64,000 bases of DNA from Helichrysum umbraculigerum (Eukaryota > Streptophyta > Magnoliopsida > Asterales > Asteraceae): positions 154,446,759 to 154,510,758 of the forward strand of contig CATIUR010000003.1 in NCBI GenBank assembly GCA_949592205.1, in the 5' to 3' direction. The first letter of the stretch is position 1. Each line of letters opens with the position of its first letter. Below, piece by piece: positions 20,843 to 31,287 of this stretch. A program made the position numbers and the translations under genes. The notes under the pieces are model-generated. The model was not told the DNA's origin. It saw nothing but the letters and a program-made list of their open reading frames with translations, and made no database searches.

Positions 20843-20854
20843 TGGTATCAGAGC
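20843..20854 (+). other. Primer binding site of the Copia element
   Basis: TGGTATCAGAGC, complementary to initiator tRNA-Met, two bases after the LTR. Confidence 0.92.
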
Positions 20855-20888
20855 AGAGTTGGTTTAACTTCAATTAACCAGGTCTGCA

Positions 20889-21695
20889 ATGGAATCTGTA
20901 AAGTACAGATGTGTTGACTCTGACTATCAAAAGGGTAATGGTTCTACAACCAAACCTCCAGCTTTTGATCCTTCAAGGATTGAAACTTGGATGTCCCGAA
21001 TGATGATGTTTTTGGACTTAGTTGATGACCGTCTCTGTTATATCATAACCAATGGTCCACATATCCCAACTACTATTGTTCCTGCTGTAATTGCAACAGC
21101 TACTACTCCAGCTATACCAGAAATGGTTTTACCTAAAAGAGAGGAACAATGGACTGATGAGGATAGGCGATTGGTTAGACTTGATAAACAAGCTAAAATC
21201 TATATAGGCATGGCACTTCCTGATGAAGTGTTCGAATCAATCAGGCTTTGTAGAACTGCTAAAGATATGTGGGATACCCTTAGGAATATATATATTGGAA
21301 CTCCTGATATTATTCGCTGCAGGGAAGTCAATCTCACTCGCCAGTATGAGATGTTCGCAATGGAACCAAATGAATCTCTGTCTTCCACTTACACCAGATA
21401 CCAGTCACTGATGAACAAAATGGAGAAGGCTGGTATAGGCAAGGAACAGAGATTTGTTGTTGAAAAGTTTCTTGAGTTGCTGCCAAGGAAAATCTGGGGA
21501 ACCATTACAACGTGTACCAGACAGAGAAATGATTATTCAATTCTGAATTTAACTCAGGTCTATGGTATTTTGCTCAATTGGGAGCAGTCTGAAAAGCAAG
21601 CTGATCAGAGTGAGCATATTCGTGCTACTCTTGGAAGTCAGAAGATATCCAATGCCCTTGTAGCAGAGCTTGATGAAATCGATCAAAGTAATTAA
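20889..21695 (+). CDS. Copia gag
   Basis: A 268-codon frame starting 35 bp after the primer site. It has the usual Copia gag features: an N-terminal segment with W-M-S-R around residue 37, a helical core with 'AKDMWDTLRNIY' near residue 128, and a segment ending 'QVYGILLNWEQSEK'. It forms the virus-like particle shell in the cytoplasm. No CCHC zinc knuckle is visible, in this frame or the following one; instead the downstream frame encodes a Lys-rich then Ser/Asp-rich stretch. The frame stops at TAA 21693-21695. The continuation is in the frame of pol but has TAA at 21779-21781 and TGA at 21806-21808, so gag and pol are not joined. Confidence 0.88.
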   Translation: MESVKYRCVDSDYQKGNGSTTKPPAFDPSRIETWMSRMMMFLDLVDDRLCYIITNGPHIPTTIVPAVIATATTPAIPEMVLPKREEQWTDEDRRLVRLDKQAKIYIGMALPDEVFESIRLCRTAKDMWDTLRNIYIGTPDIIRCREVNLTRQYEMFAMEPNESLSSTYTRYQSLMNKMEKAGIGKEQRFVVEKFLELLPRKIWGTITTCTRQRNDYSILNLTQVYGILLNWEQSEKQADQSEHIRATLGSQKISNALVAELDEIDQSN

Positions 21696-21874
21696 ATCAA
21701 GTCCCTGAACCCGTGCCAAATGTCAGAAATGACAAGTACAACAAGTACAATGCAAAATATAAGAAGCTGAAAGAATTGTAAAAATCTGGAAAGAAGAAGA
21801 GAAAATGATTTGTTGCTGAAGAAAGTTCACTCAGCGACTCTGATTCATCTTCCTCATCTGATGATGAAGAAGCA

Positions 21875-24800
21875 ATGCTTTGCCTAGACAAAGATTATTG
21901 TTTAATGGCTAATGATGCTGAAATCCATGAAAACATCAAGGAAGTAGCTCAAAAATGTTCAGCATCAGGATGGGACTCTGACAGTATCTACAAAAGTATT
22001 CTTAGAGAAACCATCTGGTATTTGGACAGCGGATGTTCCAGACATATGACAGGATGTAAGTCGCTGCTCAGTGATTATCAAGATGAAAAAGGTCCTGATG
22101 TAGTTTTTGGTGATAACAAAGTTGGGAAAACCAAAGGGTATGGTGTCTTAACCAATGGTAATGTAATGTTCAAGCGAGTAGCATATGTAGAAGGTTTGAA
22201 GCACAATTTATTAAGCATCAATCAATTTTGTGATTCCAAGAACAAGGTACTTTTTGATCATGAAGCTGGTGTTGTTTATAACAAAAAGGGAAGTGCTGTT
22301 CTTGCTGCAAACAGGAAAGGAAATACTTATGTGGTCAATATGGATTCAGCACAGTCAGGAACATGTTTTTACTCCAGAACCGTTTCAGAAGAAAAATGGT
22401 TATGGCATAAGCGACTTTCTCATCTGAACTTCAAAGCAATTAACAAACTGAGCAAGAATGGTTTAGTCATTGGACTACCGAAAATGTCTTATGACAAAGA
22501 CAAGCTTTGTTCAGCATGTGAAAAGGGAAAGCATCACAGCTCGTCCTTCAAAAGTAAGCAGACTTCATCAGTAACAGAATGTTTTTACTTGCTTCATATT
22601 GATCTGTTTGGACCAGTGAGTACGCCAAGTCTTGGAGGAAAAAGGTACTGTTTGGTGATAGTAGATGAATACTCCAGATACACTTGGGTATTTTTTCTCA
22701 AAGCCAAAAGTGAAGCTGCCAGTGAGATCATATCCTTTGTCAGGAAAATGAAAAATCTAAATGATGTCACGGTAAAACATCTGAGAAGTGATAATGGTAC
22801 TGAATTTCGAAATTTTGACCTTGAAAATTTTTGTGATTCAAAATGTATTTCTCAAAACTTTTCAGCACCAAGAACTCCCCAACAAAATGGGGTGGCAGAA
22901 AGGAGAAATAGAACCTTGATTGAATCTGCAAGGTCAATGCTCATTGATGTTGGTCTTAAGACCTATTTCTGGGCTGAAGCAGTGAGTACCGCCTGCTACA
23001 CTCAAAATAGGTTACTGATTGTCAGAAGGCACATTAAGACAGCATATGAACTATTAAGGGGGAGAAAACCTGATATAAGTTTTCTTCATGTTTTTGGTAG
23101 TACCTGCTACATTCTAAACAAAAGAGATCACTTAGGAAAGTTTGATCCCAAAGCTGATGAAGGAATATTTGTTGGTTACTCAATAATCTCTAAAGCTTTC
23201 AGAATTTATAATAAACGAAGAGAATGTATTGAGGAATCAATGGATGTTACTTTTGATGAATCATATGATGAGTCACTCACTGATCCAAAAGAATATGAAA
23301 ATCTTGTTTTTAACAAAATGGATGGTGACTTATCAAATGAAATCAAATCAAATGATAAGAAATATAAAAATTTCTCATCTGACTCTGAAGGTGAAGATAA
23401 TATTCCTGAAATCAATTCCAGTTCTACTTTAGCTGTGAATAATTCAGGAACATCATCTTTACCTACAGATGTCCCATCATCATCAACTCAATGTCCAAAC
23501 CAAAACTCACATAATAACAATACTCATGCTACAAATGTTGATTTGCCCTCTGAACCCTCACAAAGTAATCAAGTCACTGCTGAACCTCAGCGAATGACTA
23601 AGTGGACAAAACATATTGATAATCAATTGATTATTGGTAATCCACAATCCAGGGTTCAGACAAGATCAGCAACTGCTAACTTTTGTTTGTTTGTAAGTTT
23701 TGTGTCTCTAATGGAACCAAAGAAGGTTGATGAAGCACTTACTGATCATCACTGGATAGCTGCCATGCAAGAAGAGCTATCTCAGTTTGAAAGAAATAAA
23801 GTTTGGAAGCTTGTACCACAACCCGCTGGTAAATCAGTGATTGGAACACGATGGGTGTTCAGAAATAAAATGGATGCTGATGGCGTGGTTACAAGAAACA
23901 AAGCTAGACTAGTTGCACAAGGTTACTGTCAGCAAGAAGGCATCGATTATGACGAAACCTTTGCACCAGTAGCTAGGCTTGAAGCAATCAGGCTATTTCT
24001 TGCTTATGCAGCTCACAAGAAGTTTAAAGTATATCAAATGGATGTGAAAAGTGCCTTTCTGAATGGCAAGCTGCAGGAAGAAGTGTATGTCAAGCAACCA
24101 CCTGGATTCATTGATCCAAAACATCCGGGTTATGTGTACAAACTTGATAAAGCCCTGTATGGACTAAAACAAGCTCCTAGAGCGTGGTATGATACTCTCT
24201 CTGTCTATTTGATAAAATGTGGCTACGTCAGAGGCAAAATTGACAGCACATTATTTATCAAAAGAGATAAGAGAGATGTCATATTTGTCCAGATCTATGT
24301 TGATGATATCAATTTCGGGTCTACTAACAGTGACATTTGCAAGGAATTTTCTGATCTCATGACCAAAAGTTATGAGATGAGCATGATGGGTGAATTAACA
24401 TTTTTCCTTGGTTTGCAAATAAAACAAACCAAAACTGGAATTTTTATAAGTCAAGGAAAATATGTTAAAGATCTGTTAAAGAAATTTGAACTTGCTAATT
24501 GCTCAACCCTTGCTACACCCATGTCACCTGCAGTAAAGCTACATGCTGATTCTGATGGTAAATCTGTAAACATTACTGCTTACAGAGGAATGATCGGGTC
24601 ACTGCTGTATCTAACTGCTAGTAGACCAGACATTATGTTTGCTACATGTCTTTGTGCTAGGTATCAAGCTGATCCAAAGGAATCACATTTACTCGCTGTC
24701 AAAAGGATATTTAGATATCTGAAGGGTACTCCTAATCTTGGTCTCTGGTACCCATCTGGTTCAGACTTCTCCCTGAAAGGATACTCTGATTCTGATCATG

Positions 24801-25360
24801 CTGGATGCAAACTGGATAGAAAAAGTACATCTGGAAGCTGTCAATTTCTTGGAGAAAAGCTAGTAAGCTGGTCCAGCAAGAAACAAAACTCAGTCTCAAC
24901 TTCAACTGCTGAAGCTGAATATGTTGCTGCCAGTGCCTGTACTGCTCAAAATCTCTGGATGAGAAATCAGCTTGCTGACTATGGCTTTGACTTCAATGAA
25001 ATACCAATCTACTGTGATAGTCAAAGTGCTATAGCCATTGCCAACAATCCAGTAATGCACTCAAGGACAAAGCACATTGATGTCCGATATCATTTCATCA
25101 GGGACCATGTGATGAAAGGTGATATTGAATTGCATTTATTCCCAACTGATTACCAACTCGCTGATTTATTTACAAAACCTTTAGATGAGAAAAGATTTAA
25201 TTTTCTTATCAGCGAGCTTGGCATGTTAAACTTAAATGACCAGCCCAGCTATCAAGCTCAGTTAGTTATTTTTTGTTTAAAGTCTTCAATTTTTAAATTT
25301 GAGTATCAGTTATGTCTCTATATGACCTATATTGTTATTGTCCTATATTTTTTTTGCTGA
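21875..25360 (+). CDS. Copia pol polyprotein (PR, INT, RT, RNase H)
   Basis: 1161 uninterrupted codons. Protease: WYLDSGCSRHMTG (about residue 48). Integrase: HHCC zinc domain (HKRLSHLNF to CSACEKGKH), then the catalytic triad with D in LHIDLFGPV, D in RSDNGTEF and E in NGVAERRNRT. RT: YQMDVKSAFLNG, ALYGLKQAPRAW and the catalytic YVDD (VQIYVDDINFGST, about residue 805). RNase H: GYSDSDHAGCKLDRKSTSG and TAEAEYVAAS, then DSQSAI. The listed start is simply the first ATG in the open frame; the frame is open from about 21809. The hydrophobic last 40 residues beyond the normal RNase H end are probably read-through. All catalytic residues are present. Confidence 0.95.
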   Translation: MLCLDKDYCLMANDAEIHENIKEVAQKCSASGWDSDSIYKSILRETIWYLDSGCSRHMTGCKSLLSDYQDEKGPDVVFGDNKVGKTKGYGVLTNGNVMFKRVAYVEGLKHNLLSINQFCDSKNKVLFDHEAGVVYNKKGSAVLAANRKGNTYVVNMDSAQSGTCFYSRTVSEEKWLWHKRLSHLNFKAINKLSKNGLVIGLPKMSYDKDKLCSACEKGKHHSSSFKSKQTSSVTECFYLLHIDLFGPVSTPSLGGKRYCLVIVDEYSRYTWVFFLKAKSEAASEIISFVRKMKNLNDVTVKHLRSDNGTEFRNFDLENFCDSKCISQNFSAPRTPQQNGVAERRNRTLIESARSMLIDVGLKTYFWAEAVSTACYTQNRLLIVRRHIKTAYELLRGRKPDISFLHVFGSTCYILNKRDHLGKFDPKADEGIFVGYSIISKAFRIYNKRRECIEESMDVTFDESYDESLTDPKEYENLVFNKMDGDLSNEIKSNDKKYKNFSSDSEGEDNIPEINSSSTLAVNNSGTSSLPTDVPSSSTQCPNQNSHNNNTHATNVDLPSEPSQSNQVTAEPQRMTKWTKHIDNQLIIGNPQSRVQTRSATANFCLFVSFVSLMEPKKVDEALTDHHWIAAMQEELSQFERNKVWKLVPQPAGKSVIGTRWVFRNKMDADGVVTRNKARLVAQGYCQQEGIDYDETFAPVARLEAIRLFLAYAAHKKFKVYQMDVKSAFLNGKLQEEVYVKQPPGFIDPKHPGYVYKLDKALYGLKQAPRAWYDTLSVYLIKCGYVRGKIDSTLFIKRDKRDVIFVQIYVDDINFGSTNSDICKEFSDLMTKSYEMSMMGELTFFLGLQIKQTKTGIFISQGKYVKDLLKKFELANCSTLATPMSPAVKLHADSDGKSVNITAYRGMIGSLLYLTASRPDIMFATCLCARYQADPKESHLLAVKRIFRYLKGTPNLGLWYPSGSDFSLKGYSDSDHAGCKLDRKSTSGSCQFLGEKLVSWSSKKQNSVSTSTAEAEYVAASACTAQNLWMRNQLADYGFDFNEIPIYCDSQSAIAIANNPVMHSRTKHIDVRYHFIRDHVMKGDIELHLFPTDYQLADLFTKPLDEKRFNFLISELGMLNLNDQPSYQAQLVIFCLKSSIFKFEYQLCLYMTYIVIVLYFFC

Positions 25361-25455
25361 TTTAGTTAGTATTCTAAGTTGTAACTAGATCAGTGAAAGA
25401 TAATATAGTAAAATATTACATAGTTCATATAAGACATAATCTATACTCATTTAAA

Positions 25456-25525
<70 letters not shown>

Positions 25526-26368
25526 ATAAATTTTTTTTAAAGACCTATTCCTTAGCTGATCTTGTTAGTATTCTAAGCTGTAACTCTTTCAGCGAAAAAT
25601 AAGTCTCTATAAATTTTATTTTAAAACAATACTCATACTCAATGAATAAAAATTATGATTCATATTTACCAGTGATCAAATCTCTCTGACTTAGTTAGTA
25701 TTCTAAGTTGTGACTGAATCAGTGAGATAACATCTCAGGCAAATTGAAAATTATGATTAGTATTTTTTGAATATAAGTGTTAATTTTTTTTTGCAGGGAC
25801 TCCCTGATTCTTTCATCATTATTTGAAGGGATGTGTCACAAAATTGCACCTCTGACACTATTTCTTCCTTACGTCACATATACTTTTCCGGTGCACCTTT
25901 CAAATCACCATTAATACCACCAAGCTCCACAATCATCACCCCTATCCCATTTAACATCATAAATAATCACCCCTATGCCACCCCTACTTACCACCATCAT
26001 CAACCACGACGTTTCATTTTTCACCACATACTTCTCACATAACTTCATTATAAAACCAACCCTTCACCTCATTTCACAAATCACCCACTTTCTGATCATT
26101 TCTTTATCACTCTGTTATAATTTCTTTTTAAAAAAAAGAAAAGAGAAGGAGTATTAGCAAGATCAAAATCAAGTTTTACTCAAATCATTTCTACAAATTT
26201 AAAGCTTTTCAAGCCTGCGTAGAAACATAGATCTTGCTACAACAATTTTCAAAAACAACTTCTTTGAATAAAACTTCTTGACGAAAAACAGAGCACTACA
26301 CAGTTTATATCATTTGCTCTCATTTTTTTTGGGGAATCTCTGTGTCCCAGCATGTAACTTTTGTACAT
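25361..26368 (+). other. Spacer between pol and the 3' ORF, with a three-copy motif
   Basis: No supported gene. A roughly 40-bp motif (ttagttagtattctaagttg, then 'taact', then 'tcagtga') occurs three times, at 25361-25403, 25553-25600 and 25690-25730. A (TA)n tract of about 57 bp (25466-25522) has expanded between the first two copies. Further on is a CA/CT-rich stretch that gives only chance frames. Confidence 0.7.
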
Positions 26369-27142
26369 ATGTCTGATTCTGCCCCCCAATCGACCATATC
26401 ACTGTCAAAACCTACAGTGATCAAAACTGGTCAACCACCATCCCAGAATACTTTACCAACCTCTGTAAGAAATCTCAAAAAGAAGACGTCTTCGGACGCC
26501 AAGGATGAAACAGGGTCTGAACGTTCAGTCACTGTGGGCATTCTTGATAAAATCATGTTTTCAAATCTCAAACTTTTATCAAGTCAACCCATGAGCCACT
26601 CATTATTCTCACAAAAGAATGATGTTTTAAACAAAGGGCAAGTGACATCAGTGGGTGTTAACACACTCTTCGCTGGTGTCACATCACTGGCTACAGACCC
26701 GAGCTATCTCTCATCTCTCACTGCACCAGCTGTCAATGTCTCTCTCCAGTCACAGAGAGAGATACAAGTTGATCTCTCTGTTTTCAATGATCCATTAGCT
26801 AAAACACAAGCTGATGATGATGAGAAAACCAATCACCTATTACACAAAGTATTTCATGCTATCATCAAGGGGGAGAAATATTCAAGTGCTACTGATGATA
26901 CCAAAGAAACACTGATCTACTTGGTGATATTGTCAACGGGGAGAAAACGTGCAAATGAATGCAAAAACCAATGTTTCTCATGCAACAAATCGCTGATACT
27001 TGGAAATCATATCATTGTTGAAATCACTGATGCTATCAAAGTAGCTGATACTTGGAAATCATATCACATGTATTTCCTGTATTTGAGTTACAATTTTCTT
27101 TCCTTGGTGATTTTATTCAATATTTGTGCCACTTCAGCTTAG
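26369..27142 (+). CDS. ORF in env-like position of the Copia element
   Basis: 257 codons from ATG 26369, without interruption, lying between pol and the 3' LTR. The N-terminal third is rich in Ser, Thr, Gln and Lys. The middle is predicted mixed. The C-terminal 25 residues are strongly hydrophobic (YFLYLSYNFLSLVILFNICA), a candidate membrane segment. There is a short Cys-containing stretch (ECKNQCFSC). Location and hydrophobic C-terminus fit the env-like ORF of Sireviruses, but no sequence motif confirms this. Two purine runs of PPT type ('aagggggagaaa' near 26867, 'acggggagaaaa' near 26936) lie inside, fitting the multiple PPT-like tracts reported in Sireviruses. Confidence 0.55.
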   Translation: MSDSAPQSTISLSKPTVIKTGQPPSQNTLPTSVRNLKKKTSSDAKDETGSERSVTVGILDKIMFSNLKLLSSQPMSHSLFSQKNDVLNKGQVTSVGVNTLFAGVTSLATDPSYLSSLTAPAVNVSLQSQREIQVDLSVFNDPLAKTQADDDEKTNHLLHKVFHAIIKGEKYSSATDDTKETLIYLVILSTGRKRANECKNQCFSCNKSLILGNHIIVEITDAIKVADTWKSYHMYFLYLSYNFLSLVILFNICATSA

Positions 27143-27571
27143 CAATGAATCCTTCTCAAATCTAAGTATCTGAAGATGAAGGTTCATTGATTTTCAGTCG
27201 GTTAAAGCTTCGTGAGAAGACGTCATGCTGAAGATTGTTGGGTTGAAAGTCTTAAGTCACTATCTCATCTGATCGCTGAAGATAGTAGGAATCTCTGCTA
27301 TTTATCTAATCGCTGAAGATAGTAGATTTAGAGTTTGAGATAGATTAAATATATTGTAACTGAAAACCTATCTGTACTTTATATTTTGCAGTTCAATAAT
27401 ATATGATTTTTTAAGAAAACCAAAGTGCAAAACTCAGATCATATCAAAAAGAATCCAAAAAGAAAAATGAATGGATCACAAGTATAAAGTCACTGAATGT
27501 TTAAAATCATAAACACTGACTATAAACTTTCACAGCAACAAGTTTGTCTAGGGAGCTTCAATCACAATCAT
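27143..27571 (+). other. Post-ORF region of the Copia element
   Basis: No gene. It contains a direct repeat of 'tctgatcgctgaagatagtag' type sequence (about 27268 and 27303), echoing the 'cgctga' motifs common in the LTR. Confidence 0.5.
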
Positions 27572-27583
27572 TTAGGGGGAGAT
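27572..27583 (+). other. Polypurine tract of the Copia element
   Basis: TTAGGGGGAGAT directly precedes the 3' LTR. Confidence 0.9.
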
Positions 27584-28621
27584 TGTTGAGTCACTGGTCG
27601 CTGACCAAGATGAAGTCACTGGTCGCTGACTAACTCAACTGTTCACTACTCGATGAAGAAATGGATTGTATCGAAGCTGCTGTTGCTAAAGATAGGTTTT
27701 GCTGATCGTCATTCATTCTGTTCGATATGCTGAGGAAGATTTAAGGCTCAACTTGGTGTGTCGGTGATCAACGTCAGCGAGAGCCTTACTTCTTCAAATC
27801 AATAAAGGCAATAGTCACTGCCAGAATAACAGCTAGTCACTGAAGATCTTTAGTTCAATTCATTCTACAAGAGCATGTTAGCTCGCAGTGAGTGAGGAGG
27901 ATTGCTGCATCTTCAGGGACTATTCAATAAAGCCTCTCAATCATCAAGTACTAAAAAGTACTGTACTTATCTATACATCAGCAAGAGTGTTCCAGTTCGA
28001 AGTATGTCCGAAAGATTACGTGGCAGCAAGTGATTGGTTTTAAGGTAACGAGATATTTGCGGTAACAGAATTGGGACCCGCAGAATGTCGGTTCATCAGA
28101 GTTCAAACCAATCAAGCAGCGACACGTGTCCTTCCAAGATCCTATTTTGTAGGCGATATTTTAGAAACTCTTGTAGTATAAATAGTTCAGTGTTTTGTAC
28201 TGTTGAGGCTAGTCGTTCAATTCGTGTTAATCACTTGTGTGTCAGTGAGTAGTTTGTCTAAGCACGATTTAGCGATTCATAGAGTGAACAGTCAGCGTGT
28301 TTGTCCACTGCTGTTCATCTCGATTGTAATAGTTTAGCTAAGTGTTTGAATTGGATTAACTTTGGTTAATCCATTCCGCATTCAACACTTGTGAATTTTA
28401 TGATCAATACAATTCACCATTTCAGCTACTATTACATTGTTCTTTGATATTGTCATATATGTTATCTGATATACTCTGTTTCTGTTATAACGATTAGGAA
28501 CTTTCAATTAACTTAGTTAAAATCAGAAAAAGTGTTTAATTGTATTCAACCCCCCTTCTACAATTAAACTTTACACTTTGCGATTCCAAATCACTAATCA
28601 ATAGTGATCACGGGACTCTCA
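27584..28621 (+). repeat. 3' LTR of the Copia element
   Basis: 1038 bp, about 99% identical to the 5' LTR by eye. One base is missing from a C run near the end. TATAAATAG is at 28177-28185. It is followed by TCTTG. Confidence 0.95.
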
Positions 28622-28626
28622 TCTTG

Positions 28627-28966
28627 TATTTAACACCAGCAGTGGAAATGAAGGAATTGATACCATCACTAGAAACGATTACCAGCAGTGGAGACTTTGT
28701 AAATGGGCGAGCAGTTGAAATCTTGAACTAAGAGTGGAAATGAAAGAGCTCCATCCTCCCAATTTATAGTTCCATCCTTCCATTATTTGTGCTAGCAGTG
28801 GAAACTATGAAAAAGCTCCATCCTCCCAATTTAGTTCAATCCTTCCATTTCTACTACTTTTAGGATGCAAGAATTTCAACTTGTGTTTCCTTAATCAATT
28901 ACATTTTGTCTCATCAAATCTATTATTATGTGACATAAAAATTCATGTCACATAATTTTTCCTACA
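28627..28966. repeat. Intergenic DNA with direct repeats
   Basis: No convincing gene. A roughly 41-bp direct repeat ('agctccatcctcccaattta', then 'ccttccatt') is at 28744-28784 and 28810-28850. The motif 'agcagtggaaa' occurs several times. It originally adjoined 19796, before the Copia insertion. Confidence 0.6.
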
Positions 28967-30242
28967 GGGGGAGATCAAGAGGGAAGTAAAAAAATGGGGG
29001 AAGGAGGAAGCTATTTTCAGCCACACATTCTGGTCAACTCAAAAGTCAACGCGGTGGCATTTTTGCAAATAACTTGAAATCACCTCCTAGCACGTTAACA
29101 TGCATTTCAAAAGCATGTTAATCAAATTACAATTAAATACGCATAAACATTCATTTATCACGAATATTAACTTATATATATGTTATTCATATTAATGAAT
29201 ATCATAACTTAACATTCATTACTGTGTAATAATACTCCCTCCGTCCCAATTTAATTATCCCCAGACAGAACTACACGTAGTTTAAGATAAACACAATAAT
29301 TATTACTTACTTTTTGCGCAATGACATTCTTACCCCTAACCAATTAATTTGAACTTCCTTTCACTTTTGTAATTTAATTTTTAAAGTAGGGACAATATAG
29401 TAAAAAGAATCATGTTACTTTTCTATATTTGGTAATGGACAATTAATTTGAGACATCCCAAAATGAAAATAATGGACTATTAAACCGGGACGGAGGGAGT
29501 ATATATTAGTTAAGATTCATCTTAAAAAATGTTAATATCTTACTCTTTTTTTATGGTTTTTAAGATTCACTGGTGATGAATGTTAGCTTATATGTGTTAT
29601 TCACAATGATGAACCATTTAACATTCATTTACAATGCATATTAAATAATACATGGTATTATACACCATGAAAATTATAACATTCATTTACGATTAATGTA
29701 ACTCATATACATTATTATACACTAATGAATGTTATGTTATCACACTCAATAGTGTGTAATAGCTTATATACGTTAATATTCATCATAAATGAATGTTTAG
29801 AACTATGAAGTTGTAATTTTGATAACATGCTTTTCAGATGAATGTTAACGTTCTCAGAATTTTTTGAGTTTGTAAAATTCGATCAAAATGACGACCATAA
29901 TTCGATTAATCACTCATTTATATGTTTTTTTGCAAAGAAATCCGTTTAATTATGTTGTTTTCATCACCAAATCAAAATTTTCTCAAAAAACCCAAAAGTT
30001 ACACTAAATTCATAATTTTTGGATAAATCCGAATTATAACGAATTGAAGATGTGTATGAATGTGTTTGATGGATATGAAGATTTACAATGTTTTTGATTG
30101 AAGAATCATTAAACTACATGCTTTAATTTTGGATTTTAGACAAAAATTGAGAAAATGGGTATTATAGAAGATGTGAGAAAATAAGTGGTTGTGGTTTACT
30201 TCCCACCTTCCCCCAATTTAACAGATTCCCTCTTGATCATTC

Positions 30243-30245
<3 letters not shown>
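28967..30245. mobile_element. TA-tract-flanked inverted-repeat element D
   Basis: Ends are 'gggggagatcaagagggaag' on the left and, read inward from the right, 'ggggaatgatcaagaggga'. The similarity continues through a 'gggggaagg' block about 35 bp in. The right end joins a (TA)n tract directly. The interior is AT-rich with many 'aacattcatt' motifs and no gene. A Stowaway MITE (29235-29499) has inserted into it. Similar ends are found in elements C, A and B. Confidence 0.7.
29235..29499. mobile_element. Stowaway-like MITE, copy 2
   Basis: 265 bp with ends CTCCCTCCGTCCC and GGGACGGAGGGAG, flanked by TA (29233-29234, 29500-29501). It is nested in element D and about 96% identical by eye to copy 1 at 1075-1339. 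Confidence 0.94.

Positions 30246-30295
<50 letters not shown>
30246..30295. repeat. (TA)25 tract between elements D and C
   Basis: A pure TA dinucleotide repeat joining two related element ends, followed by a short GA run. Confidence 0.97.
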
Positions 30296-30304
<9 letters not shown>

Positions 30305-31195
30305 GGTAGTGATCAAAGGGGAAGTGCAAAAAATAGGCGGAAGGGGGAAATAAATCACCACCATTAATCTCATGATGTCTAAAACAATTGGTGTGGAGGT
30401 GCACCAATGTGATCACCTCTATAATTATAAAAACCCATTTACCCATAAACCCCTAAAACAATTTATCTCACAAACGACGAATCGAAAAATTATGAAAATT
30501 GCACCATAAAATTCAACGTTTTCTCCTCTTCGATTTAAGATACTTGATGACATATTTTAGACGGGTTCTTTTTTCCCCCTTTTTTGGTGGGTTTTACGTG
30601 TACTAACGCATATGTTAGTGACTTAGTGTTGCATTTAAGGTTTAGGGTTTGAGGTTTAGGGTTTGGGGTTTAGCAACAGCCCTAAACCTTAAACCCAAAT
30701 CCTAAATCCTAACCCTCAAACCTTAAACCCTAAACGCTTTACTAAACCCTAAAACCTAAAGCATACTAAACCCTAAACCCTAATAAACCCTAAACCATAC
30801 TATACCCTGCTAAACCCTAATAAACACTAAACCCTAACCCTAAATCTAATTTATAACAAAAAAGTAACATATGTGTTTATAATTTGTAAAACCCACCAAA
30901 AAATGGAAAAAAAATAAACTCGTCGAAAATATGTCTTGAGTGATCTTAAATCGAAGAGGAGAAAACGCTGAATTTTATGGTGCAATTATCATAATTTTTC
31001 GACTTGTCGTTTGTAAGATAATTTGTTTAAGGGGTAAATGGGTTTTCATTGTAGACGTGACATACATGCTTGCATTAAATTCCCATGAGGTACATACTAC
31101 AATAATATGGTGCACCTTAATTTGCTTAGATGAGATGATTGGTTGGATCAACACTTTTCCCCTTCCCACAAAAAATGCACTTCCCTCTAAATCAT

Positions 31196-31200
<5 letters not shown>
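30296..31200. mobile_element. TA-tract-flanked foldback element C with telomere-like core
   Basis: Ends: 'gggtagtgatcaaagggga' and, inward from the right, 'ggaatgatttagagggaag', both close to the ends of A, B and D. Inside these ends lie long inverted arms (about 30460-30630 and 30880-31040) that match the arms of the Mutator-like foldback family (shared 'ttctcctcttcgattt' and 'ggtgcaatt' blocks). The centre (30640-30850) is an AAACCCT-type array. Outer ends and inner arms thus belong to two different families. There is a TA tract on each side. Confidence 0.75.
30640..30850. repeat. Interstitial telomere-like array in element C
   Basis: First in TTTAGGG orientation, then switching to AAACCCT orientation around 30675, with many degenerate units. 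The orientation switch puts it at the symmetry centre of the foldback. Confidence 0.85.

Positions 31201-31285
<85 letters not shown>
31201..31285. repeat. (TA)42 tract between elements C and A
   Basis: Pure TA repeat of 85 bp. Frames through it give only Tyr-Ile repeats. Confidence 0.97.

Positions 31286-31287
<2 letters not shown>

Larger units (their letters stand above)
19802..28621 (+). mobile_element. Ty1/Copia LTR retrotransposon (SIRE/Sirevirus-like)
   Basis: A complete 8.8-kb element with a 5-bp target duplication TCTTG (19797-19801 and 28622-28626). LTRs of 1039 and 1038 bp differ at about eight positions (about 0.8%, by eye). Domain order is gag, PR, INT, RT, RNase H (Copia order), followed by about 2 kb containing an ORF in the env-like position, which is the hallmark of Sireviruses. 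pol is open over 1161 codons. gag and pol are separated by a frameshift and two stops. It is the youngest-looking large element of the window. Confidence 0.95.

Noticed and set aside
23206..23415. Short frames inside Copia pol on both strands
   Set aside because: Lie entirely within the continuous 1161-codon pol frame with all catalytic motifs.
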